Assembly (NCBI GenBank): GCA_940671915.1
Contig: CALNVZ010003434.1
Span: 20,624,445-20,688,444 of the forward strand
Direction of reading: 5' to 3'
From: Paracentrotus lividus
Taxonomy: Eukaryota > Echinodermata > Echinoidea > Camarodonta > Echinidae
DNA length: 64,000 nucleotides
Part shown: positions 48,701 to 60,700 of the stretch, piece after piece
How positions within the stretch are numbered: the stretch's first letter is position 1
How the letters are laid out: the number at the start of each line of letters is the position of its first letter
Program-made: the position numbers and the translations under genes
The notes under the pieces: generated by a model
Databases searched by the model: none
What the model was told of the DNA's origin: nothing
What the model saw: the letters and a program-made list of their open reading frames with translations, nothing else

Positions 48701-51700
48701 TCATCCTCAAATGACCGACTTCATTCTTCAACTCCTATTACAACTCTTTGTCATTTGTCAGTTTGCTTACTAATATACTATAGCAGTCAACTTCAGCTAT
48801 TATGTTATTGTAGCTCTTTTGTCTCTCTTACCATTTCTGCAGCCCATGAAGGAACCATGGTCCATGCCCTGGCTATGTTGTCTAGATGGTGTTCTAAGTC
48901 ATCCACAGAACTTCCCGCAAAGCTGATCCGGTAGTTCCAGAAAGCCATTATCACAAGGCAACCAATTGCGACTATTACAATATGCCTATTTTATTTCTCT
49001 TTCTGTCTCTGCAGTCCATGAAGGAACCATGGTCCATGCCCTGGCTATGTTGTCTAGATGGTGTTCCAAGTCATCCACAGAACTTCCTCCAAAGCTGATC
49101 CAATGGTTCCAGAAAGCCATGACCATGAAGCAGTCTACAGCAGCCACCAGGAATGGCTGTGTCAGGGTCATGCTCAGCACACTCAAGGGTGAGCCTTGCG
49201 AGAGATTTCCTGATATTTACATCACAAGTACTATAAATCTTTGGAATATGACATTGTATGTCCTCTCATTGATCATTTATGTATTGTCTTTTAATTCCTG
49301 AAAACCTGAATTTGGCAAGATCAAGGCAGTTGATAATCTAATATCTATAATCAGCAGTTTGAAATTGAATGAATGATTAAAGACAGTGAAAGAATTTGTC
49401 ATCATTGACTCAAGAACCAGTATTTTTTTTAACATTGAAAAATTGGATTTTTTTTAAATTTTTTTTTAATAGATTTAGAAGGAATTTATAACAAACTGAA
49501 ATTACAAACTGGATGATTGAAATCTATGAACTTTACCCCAAATTACTCCACACCCTTCACATTTTTTGTTCCAGGAGACACTCTGATCCATGGACTAGAA
49601 ATCATTCCTCTCTTGAAATCATCCCTGGAGAAAGCTCAGCAACAACCAAATCAAGTTGCCATGGTAACTGAAGGTCTATCGGCAGCTTGCCTCCTGGTCC
49701 GACTGGCAACGTCCGATGTGCAAGCAGGTAATGTTTATTTCATATCTCATACTTTAACACTTACTGAACCGGACTACACAAATATACACCCCCTAATTCT
49801 TAGAAAATTGGGCATACATGGCTATGTATGCTAATGTATTTGTTGGTGCATTATCTTTCGAACTTGACAATTCTTTACCTCTGTTGTAGTACATCGTGAC
49901 ACTTGAGAACAGTTTCAATGAAAAATGGTTACTCTTACATTCAGCATTATTATAATTATTTGTTTTGGCGTCACCTTTACCTGGAAAGCGAACTGACTCA
50001 CTGTAACCCACAGGTTTATCCTCCCAATATATGAGCATGTGATGAGACATTTAAAAAAAAATGTGATTCCATGTAGACATTTGCAAATTTTAGAGTGAAT
50101 TTTCAAATGTTCCTTTAGTCATGAGGAATATATAGTCCTATCACACCCAGATCCCTCTATGAAATGAATTTGTACTTTATTGTTCTTGAAATGTTTTCAG
50201 AGAGAAATAAAAATATTTCTTTCCAATTTATGGAGGGAAATGTAATTCAATTTGTATACAAAATGTAGTTTATTTATGGAACATGTTTTTTGTGTGGGTG
50301 TTACAGAAATTTTCTAAGAGAGAAATGAATATATATCTGTTGCCAATTTGAGGATTTATTGACATTCAATATCTCTAAAGCTATATATAAAATGATTTTT
50401 AGTTTAGAATAGTTTCGTTATGATACAACTATTGTCTTTAGATTTTTTATGTACTGTTTGTATGGATATGTGCTTTTCTATTCTGTTATAACCATGTAAC
50501 TGAATCAAATTTCCATTTTATTGTGGACAATGAAGATGAACTTACGAACTGATTTTGTTCTGCTTATGTTACAGAAAGCAAAGTCAACTTTATTTGGCCT
50601 ATCATCCTGGATGAGAAGAAACAGCTGTTCACTTCAGAGAAATTCCTTTCGGTCGCATCGGAAGATGGTAAGGATACACGGTTTATATCCACTTGGTCTA
50701 ATAGCAGTTGGTTCAATTCTCTGTTTGTCTAATACCACATGGGCTAAACCCATTTGGTATACTACCTATTTGGTCTAATTTGCAATTGGTCTAAGATATA
50801 CTTGGTCTAATTGCCAATTCATCTGATAGCCAAATGGTCTAATTGCATTTTCGTATGATGCCCAAATGAATATTTGGTCTGTGTCAAGTGGTGATATACC
50901 AAGTGGACCTAAGACAAACTGGGCATTAGACGAAATGGGAATTAGACGAAATGATAAGTAGGCGAATTGCTACTTAGACCAGAAGGTAATTAGATGAACT
51001 GGTTATAGACAAAATGGAATTAGACAAAGTGGGATGAGACCAGATGGACATTAGTCAAAGTTGGTTTAGACCAATTGGCAATTTACCAAGATACACTACT
51101 GGGTAATTCATTGCCACAGTGCATAACTGTACTACCTCTAATGGATGTAGAGATTTTATAAATGTCCATGTTTTCAGGGTACCTCACTTCTGCCCTACTA
51201 TGACAAGAGGAAGCAAGTATACAAAAGTGACATTTCCTGTAAAAGAACAAAAATTTTAATTCGTTTACATTGATGTCAATGTAATCTCATGATGTCTTTA
51301 TTTAACTGTAAGCTGAATAAATATATTTTAATCTGAAATTTGGCCAGGAGAAAGATGGCACTAAATGATAAACAAAAACGTAAAAAAAAAAAATCAAAAT
51401 TGATTGGTATGTCACTTGGAACCTTTTGTCAAAGTAAGACAGAATTACTTAACCTGTTGGAGACGAGCTGATTTGGCTATAACACACATTTCCCATAGAC
51501 CTCAGCCCGAATATATTCGGGCTCAGTCCCCAACGGGTTAAAAGATTCACGCATAAATTGTTTTATGACTGCCTTTGTATTTCTTAGGAACTAATCAATT
51601 AATGAATTTTTTGTGAATTCATGTTATTTGTTGTAGCACTTCTTACCTTGGTTGAGATGATTGAACGCCTGTTGACTGATCATGCACAGCTATTAAAGGC

Positions 51701-54700
51701 AGGAACAGAGAGGTATGTCAATATATTAAGCGTTGACTTCATGGTCTTTTAACATTACCCTGTGAAAACCCAAAAGGGATTCATGTTTAACCCTAAAAAG
51801 ACTGGGCTATTTTGACACACATAAAGACTGGGGGGGGGCTCATTCAGCCCCCCCCCCCTAAGATCTCGGCCGTTGAGCGCGCGATCACGCCGAAAATTGG
51901 CATGCGCGTTACCCACGGCATCTTCTCCAAAACCGAAGAGTCATATTCTCCGAAAAATCTCTTCACTAATTAATTATGCTAATTTATGCATAAAATCTAA
52001 GATTTGCTCTAATTAATTAAATAAAGCTCTAAAAGTGCTAATTTTTGGTTGACAGGCTCTTTGTAGGCTTCTGGTGAAATGGGTTTAAAAAAAAAATCTG
52101 TATCAAGATTTTTTTCTTATGTATTCTATTGTTTTTAAAATTTCTTATGTATTTCTTTGTTTTTCGACTTTTTGTTTTTTATTGTTTTTTCGATGGAAAT
52201 CATTGGTGACACTATTTTAATCATAAACAAACTTAAATTAATTGATTTTAATGAGTTAAAGATAAAATAATGATACATTTATGAATTTTGGCTGAAAACA
52301 CAATTTGTATTGGATTTGTACACAAAATCACGTATTTGAGCTACTTTGGGTCTGACGCACGGTTACAAAATGTTACGTAATTTCGGAACCGCGTACCCGG
52401 GCATCGCAAATTTGGTCTCAAAAGTTGCGCGAGACTTGAAAGAAAATAGTCATGAAGTCTCGCCGAATTTTTTTTCCGCGTTGCAAAGTTATCGCGAAAA
52501 ATGTCGAGGGGGGGGCTGAATGAGCCCCCCCCCCAGTCTTTTTAGGGTTAAGATAATGCATGATATGTACAATCTTCAATTTTATTGCAGTATTGATTTA
52601 GAGATCTGTATATTATTGTAGGTTTGATATACAATGGTTTTTTTTATGCCTCTTTTTTTTTTATTCCTTCTAAAATAACTTTCTAACAAATGTAAAATTG
52701 CTAATTATCTTATGCAAAGTATTAAGTATGTAGGAATAATATATCTTTCCATGCAACCCTACAACTCAAAATGACTAGCAAGTCGCAGAAGAACAATACG
52801 GAAAATGTCGAGAGACAAAGTTTTTTTTCTGCATATATCATAGATTTCTCTTACTCTTAACAAAATATTCAACTTGGTTGTATTTTCTAGTTAATGACAA
52901 GTGTTTAATATCATTGGAAAGCTAATTAAAAAAAAAAAAAAAAGAGAGACTCAAATCTATAAAAAAAAAAAAAATTATGGCAAGTGATTGGTAGTTTTCA
53001 GCTGACTTTTCACATGATATTTTTTTCTGCTTTCAGGGCGTACCACAAAGCTTTGATGACGTGTCTCATCCATTCCAACTGGAAAGTGAGAAAAGCTGCT
53101 AAACAGACCATCAGGAAACTCTTCTCTTCACCCTTAGCTATCAAACTATCCCTCAAACTCCTACAGGAATACAGGCCACTACTCGCTTCTCAGAAAGTAA
53201 GACTTCTTTACGATCTAAAGTCTCTATGTTACAGCATATCTGGCAGTAAGAACACTGTTATGATAAAGCCTGAATCGCATACTGTGAAAGTGGAATATTT
53301 CGGAGGGGTGGAAATTTCACAAATTTTGTGCAATGCTGGCTGCTCAGAAAGTAAGATGTCTCTACAAACTCTACGATGTAGCCTATCAAGTAATGAATGC
53401 ACTGATAAGATAGTTATGACTACTTAACCTCCAAAATACTAGGCTGTTTGGGCGAGTTCTTATTCAGTGATCCAGTGATCCAACGAAATTTGATGTCAAA
53501 AGATGTGTAAGGCTCTGTTCAGAAAGTGTGTGACACAATTTGATTCCAAGTCCAATTCTAATTCTAACTCCAATTCTGAACCTTTTCCCAATTCTTATTT
53601 TAATTCCACTTCCAATTCAACCCCCTTCTAATGTGGTTGTTTGATCGATCCCCAGCCCGACACTTAAAGCAAAGCGTTAAATAGGTACCTGGTACATGTA
53701 GGAATGGAATAAGTGCACTGTAATACTGTATAAGCCAATGTTCTCGCATCCAGATATTTTCGCGATTTTGGACTAGTTGGAGAAATTTGTGAGAGCAAAA
53801 TTTCGCAATTTTGGTGATGACTTCATTACTATAAATAGCCTTGTACTGAAGTGGAAATTTTTGCGATGACCGACTCGCGAAATTCACAAAATAACCACTT
53901 ATACAGTAGATAGCTTCCATGATGCAAAAATGATCCCTTTGGGATTGGAAAGGTGTCAGAAAGACAAGCATCCTATTACCAGGATAATGATAATTGTAAA
54001 GAGTTAGAAATGAAACTGTTTCCTATTTGGCGCTGTACTGTATAGATTATATTTATCATTATTATGAATTTTATTATCAGTCACTAGATAGCTATGTATA
54101 AAGTGCCACACCAGAAGAATATGGGGAGGGTGAGACCTAAGATACTGATCTCTGGTTTACAGTCTGTTTTAACAGAGACCAGGAAAGAGGGTGAAATTCA
54201 GACCAATGTTGAAATACATTCAATTCAATTATCTCCACTCCAAATTTCAAATTTCAAATTCAGACCAATATCCCGATATATCCACTTCTATGTAGTTAAT
54301 TTTAAATTTAAATTTCATTTTCAAAGTCAACTTTAATTTCAATTTCAATTTTAATTCCAATTTCAATTCTGATTCCAATTCCAATCCCAATTCTAACTCA
54401 ATCCCAATTAATGTTGTTCCATTTCAGCCACTAGATAGCTATACTGAAAGTGCCACAGCTGAAGATAAGGGAGGGTGAGACCTGAGGTGCTAGTCTCTGG
54501 CTTACAGTCTCTTGTCCCAGATACCAGGAAAGACGACGAAATTTGGAACAATGTTCAAATACATTCAATTCAATGTAACTCCACTTCAAATTTCATTTCC
54601 AAATCCATTTCCATTTCCAATTTCAATTCCAAATTTGAATTTCAAATTCAGACCAATATTCTGATATATTCAATTCAATTTCATTTTCAAAGTCAATTCT

Positions 54701-57700
54701 AATTCCAATTTCAATTCTAATTCCAATTCTAACTCAATCCCATATAATATTGTTCCATTTCAGCCGTTAGATAGCTATACTGAAAGTGCCACAGCTGAAG
54801 AGACGGGGAGAGTGAGACCTGAGGTGCTAGTCTCTGGCTTACAGTCTCTTGTACCAGATACCAGAGAGGAAGATGATATTCCATCGTCTGAGATGCTAGA
54901 GCTGGCAATTGACTATCTTCTCATTGATGCTCACCATCCGCTCATCGGTACGTCTTTCGTAAGATCAGTCATTGGAAGTGTATTGATCAGGTTTATTTGG
55001 ATAAAAAAAGAACATTCTAAATAGCATGGTGTATACATAATTTTTGAAGGTCTATGGGGTTGTGTATTTCTCTTGGATTTCTCTCATTGTACACTTATGT
55101 GAAATGGTCTGTTATGTGAATTGTCTTCCCGGAGAAAATATAATGCTGCGATAGTAGGGTTTAAAAGTTTATTCACAGATCTATCGGTGTCATGTTAATT
55201 CTTTTGAAATAGAACATGTAACAAATCCTTTGTTGCTAATCCCATGTGAAGCAGGAATTTCTAAAACCATCGATTTGATCAGAGGAATATTTGTATTAAT
55301 GGCCTTTCTATGGGAACATCAAATTAAAATCGCATGGCCTTTTTGCGGAAATGCGACAAATTTTAATGGTTTGCACATGGAGCCTTGTTTTGGTATATTC
55401 CACAATAAAGATATATTATCATTATTGTTTGTATCTCCAGCTGCAGCCAAGCCATCTCTCTGGGGTGATCTAGTCTCAGGATTGGTCCCTGATCTACCAG
55501 AGTTCATATCAGATAATCAGGCACATATCTTGAGTTTGTTAATCCAGAAACAAAAGACATCTAAGGTAAGTTTTAAGTGCAGCCTTGATTGGTCACAGAC
55601 CTCTCATGTTATTAACAGCCAATCCCCACACCATATACAAGTACTTATAATAATATTCCCCCCACTTAGCATAGTTTGAAGGAGGTAATCACTTAAATTT
55701 TAATTTGACACAATAGGAAAAAGTAAATTGACAAAGGGGCAATTAGACCTCCAGGGGGGTGTTTCACAAAGAATTAAGTAGACTTAAAGTCCCACTTAAC
55801 TTCTACGCGCATCTTGTTTTATAATGCGCAATTTAATTGATAGATTTCACAATGGTGCACACCCCCTAACCTGAGCATGGTCAGTCCAATGAGGTGATGC
55901 TTAATATGATGCACAAAACTAATGATTTAAGTGCAATTTTTAAGTCTACTTAACTCTTTGTGAAACCCTCCCCCCTGGATATTAAACTCAATGACAAGTA
56001 GCCCTAGTGAGTAGCAGACCAAGTGATAATTGGACAAAAAACGCGTAGACCAAATCGATAGTATGCCAAATGAGTGTAGACAATTAGACAATTTTGAGTA
56101 TTAGACCATCTTCTAGTAGTAGACCAAGTGGATATAAACCTCCTACATTAAATAATTAATTGCAATAGTAAAGTAGCTTGGAAGATAAGCCCTCAACATA
56201 TTGATTTACTTTTTTTGTTGATACACACTGTATATTTATTATTATATCTCTCACTTTTTCGACCAACAGGCCGCTGAAAATGCCATGAAGAGCCTTGCTT
56301 TCATTGCTCCTCAACACATTCTACCTCCATTCATCAATCAATTCATCAGTTGCCTTGGTAACCCGGGATTTGTGGGTATCACATTGGAGGAGTATGCCAT
56401 TTATAGGACACCAGAGGGCGTCTTACATGATGAGTCCGTCATCGAAAAGTAAGTGATGATGTTGATTTACTTTGGAATGTAAAGGTTTAACGTTCTTGAA
56501 CACTTCTCCATAATTATGTAGACTTCATTAATAAAAATAGAAGAAGTTAATCATTGGAAAGTAAGTGGTTATTTTGATAATGTTGCTATCATTTGTATTA
56601 GTGAAAAACTATACAGATGTAATTTTCAAACACTTTTATATAATTACATATAGGTACATTTACAACTAAATTTACAACTATGTAAGGTAGGAAGGAGTGT
56701 GTAAACAGGTAACATTAACTTTCCAGCGGGTCTTTACTTGATAAAAAACAGAAACAAAAAATTAGGAATGAAGCTTGTTTAGAATTCAGCATCATTATCA
56801 GGAGTCCTGGTACTGGTGGTAGTAATGGCTTATTATTAGGTACCATCCCAAAAGATACAGCCGCGGCCCGCTGCGTTAACGCCGCACTGCGGCACTTTAT
56901 ACAGGATGTACTAATCCCCTCCTATTAAGTCAATGGAAGAATAATAGGGGAACGCTATATCCTGCCTAAAAGCCCGCTGTGCGGCGTTCACGCAGCTGGC
57001 CGCGGCTTTAACTTTTGGGAAGGTACCTTAAGATTTTAAAAAAGTCACTTTCAGCCCAGTTAAAAGAAATATACAATATTGAATATTATGTAGAATATAT
57101 CTGATGAATAAAATTTCAAATAAATAGTTTTAGCATGATCATAGTATGAACAGTGTACCTCTCTGACCACCTAGGTTATACTGTCTTTAAAGAAATTTTT
57201 CATTTACATTCTTGTTTTTCTATCTTTTCCATGTTAGGAATGCTGAAAAGCTTGATAAAGGATCAATGAGACGAGAGAATAAAGCTTACTCATTCAAGGA
57301 TCAACTACTAGAACTGGAACTCAGAGAGGTATAAGAAGTTCCAAATTTATATAGTAATTGTAACATTTTTGTATAACTCTGGAAGAAAATAAGTTAAAAG
57401 TGTGAAAGCAAAATATTGTGAATCTTTAAGAACGCCCACATTGAAAGATACTTTCAATGTGACCTCTTCGTGTTGAAATTTCTTAAGATTAGGAAAAAGA
57501 AAACTATGAATGGGTTTAGTTAATTTGTGTTCCAAAGTATAGAATTTGCTTTTCATAATTTTCTTATTAATAAAACAGGGATTAATACAAAATACTAAAT
57601 GAACTTCAGTCTTAGACAATATGAATTTGTGATATGTAACTAGTGATAGCCTTCCACATTAAGTAGATATAGGTCAACCTGATTAAGAAAAAAAGTATAT

Positions 57701-60700
57701 CTTTCTTTTAAAACAACCCAAGGGTCAGTTGGTCTATAGAGAGGTGGTCACTATGTCAGGATTGACTGGATTTACATTTCCATAACCATTTCTGCAGTAT
57801 CCTTTGCTTCTAATTTTCAGATGGTAGAGAGAACTTGATGAAGGTTAAACTGACCAAACAAACAAATAATCTATTTCTCTGACAATGCCATCCCTATTCT
57901 TTGCTTCAAATTTTAGGAGATAGAGAGAGATCGAGCAAGGAAGGGAATAAAGGTGGAGGTTAAACTGACCAAGAAGCAAGAGGATGCTAAGAAAGTACAG
58001 CTGGCCAAAGAGGCTGAAACCAGGAAGAAACTCCAAGAGGTAAAGAATATGGAATATTTGAATGATGGAAAGAAAAAAGTTATGTTTCATAACGCTATTT
58101 GCAATTTGTATAACTCTGGCGCTATAATCACTTGACAACGACTTTTTAGAGATAAGCTAACGTGCATTGACATAGCCACACTTGCACCCATGCATGCAGG
58201 ATGTTTTTGCATTCAATGAGTATGCAAATTGTATGTACCATGTACAATGAATTCCTTGAATGCACTATGTTATAAATAATTACACATTAGATTAACAATT
58301 TTTTCATTTTGTAAAAAGATAAAAATCAAGATACACTAATTGATATAACAATGTAGTGCATAAAATACCAAGATTGCAAAAAAAATGTTAAAAACTTGAA
58401 AATAAGCAACCCTTGACATATAAAATAATGACATACATTGAGAATACTATAAAGTTTGATACAAAATAAATAACAATAGAACTATATATAACAATAAATT
58501 TATATTGCAAATTTAAGAATTAATGAACATTAAAGAAAAAAATCAGAATGATTTTACATATTTCGATATATATGGTGAGCCTATAAAGGACGAGATGATT
58601 ATTTTATTTGGTTAAGTCCTTTTGAAGCATCATAGACTTTGTTTTCTGGAATCCACACTTAACCGTTTATAGAGCTAAAGTTACGGTAATGATTTATAGC
58701 CTATTGCATTAGTCCCACTATAATATATTACAATTATGTACGATAACAAAGGGTAATGTGCCCCCTTAATGAATAACTAGAAAAATGATTCAGTTGACAA
58801 GACACCATTTGTCCCCCTCCCAAATGAACAAGCCTGCACTAAACCCTTGATAAAATTTCAACTCTTTTCGACATGAAAACAAAAGAACAATTGTGTGATT
58901 GATGGTGATCCTCAGGTAGTACCAGAAGGTGTACAAAAACCAGGACTTAACTTGACTGGATTACACATTCTGTACAATAGAAATTAAAGATAGTAATATG
59001 TCATACAGTACACTGAAATAACAGAAAAATTAGGAAACCAAATATAAAAAAGCATGGAATTGCCCTGATCTATTATCACATGAATATATAACTTATGGTG
59101 TGCTTTTAACATGGAAATATAAATGACTTCACATTATCTTTTGCAGCTGAACGATGAGATCGAGCCGATAGCCAATCTCCTGGTAGCAGCTGTGAAGGGT
59201 AACCCCTATGGTCTGAGGAAGCATATCCCAATCCTGATCAACAACCTCTTCACCCTCTCCTCCTCTCCCATCGCTGCCCCACACCTTGCCCATGTGTTCC
59301 TGGCTCTAGCGGGATGTGCCTTCGACGAGGAGCAGAGAACCCTCGGTGAGTCTGTAACATAACATTTGCTGTGACGACCATTGCGCCACTTTAAATTTTC
59401 ATACACTATTTTAATGACAAGTTCAACACACTAGACTTGACATAGTCTCTACACAACTACAACCCTAACCTTAACCCTGCATCTTAGAAGAAATAGAGCT
59501 TGGAGTAAATTCCTTTTCAACAATTATAATTATAACCACAAATCAAAGTACATTTACATGTGTTGTTTATCAGTTTTTGAACCGAATAGTCAAATACATA
59601 AAAAACAAGTACAATGTAGTCATTTTCTTCAGATGTTATGGGAGACAGGATTTATTTTTTTAATCCATAGATGAAAGGAAATTATTAGTGATTGATATCT
59701 AAATAGATAAAATGTGTAAAAGGACGTTCCCGTACAAGGAGATTTTTCTCTTTACAAATGCCTCCTATTAGTTTAAAAGTTTAAATACTGGTTTAATGGG
59801 TGTTACACTGCACCAAGAGATTTGTATAGCATATTAACCATACAAAGAATGACATTAATATGCATCGTACTTAAGTCTAAGGAAGTTAGATATCAAATAA
59901 AAATGCTATAGATTTGGAATAAATATATTATGAATAATAGCTACTTCAAAATTATTAAAAAAAAAAAAAAAAAAAATCAACGAGCCTGCCATTTGCTCTG
60001 TTGTTATTTTTGCTGATGCTTTTAAGCCATAGCATCACATACATTATTCCATTCATAAATGGAATTCAATCATGTATCATGAATTTCAATAAAGCAGAGT
60101 CTCTAAATATCCTGAATATCGTTTTGGATTGAATGTTTCAGCGGACATTGTATCATACTGCACGTTGCGTCTAAGCAACCCCGCATGCAAGATCGATGAA
60201 AACTGGTGCTTGATGAAACTCCCCACCATGGCTACCATCACCATTCAAAGGCTACATGGAGGCAGAGATGAAGCAGAAGTCGAAGATGACGATGACTACG
60301 GTCTATCGTCTAACTCTGCGACGGTGTTCCCAGCCCCATCGTTCGCCTATTTCTTCCGCCTTCTGCACCAGGTGCTGTACGATGGGGGAACGGTCGTGAA
60401 GAAGGATCCGAAGATTACCGAGAGGGCGCTATCCATTCTGTCCTCGCACTGCAATCTCAGGAGTAGCCTAGAGGAGGAGGAAGGGGATGCTATCGATGAG
60501 GTAATCATGATAGAAATGAATTGGAAAAAAAGAAAGACCGTATAGACTAGGTTGTGAGATAGAAATGTGGAAGAACTGTAACAAAATAATTGTGAAAGAT
60601 TGATTACAATACAATTGGTGTATGCTGTAAGGTTTTGGAATCACCAAAATATAGAAAGTGACCCAGTTTGGCCAAGGGTCACTACTACAAACAAATGTTA

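Noticed and set aside
48843-48950. Mutually exclusive alternative exon 11
   Set aside because: It has an in-frame stop and no donor, so it cannot encode an alternative segment.
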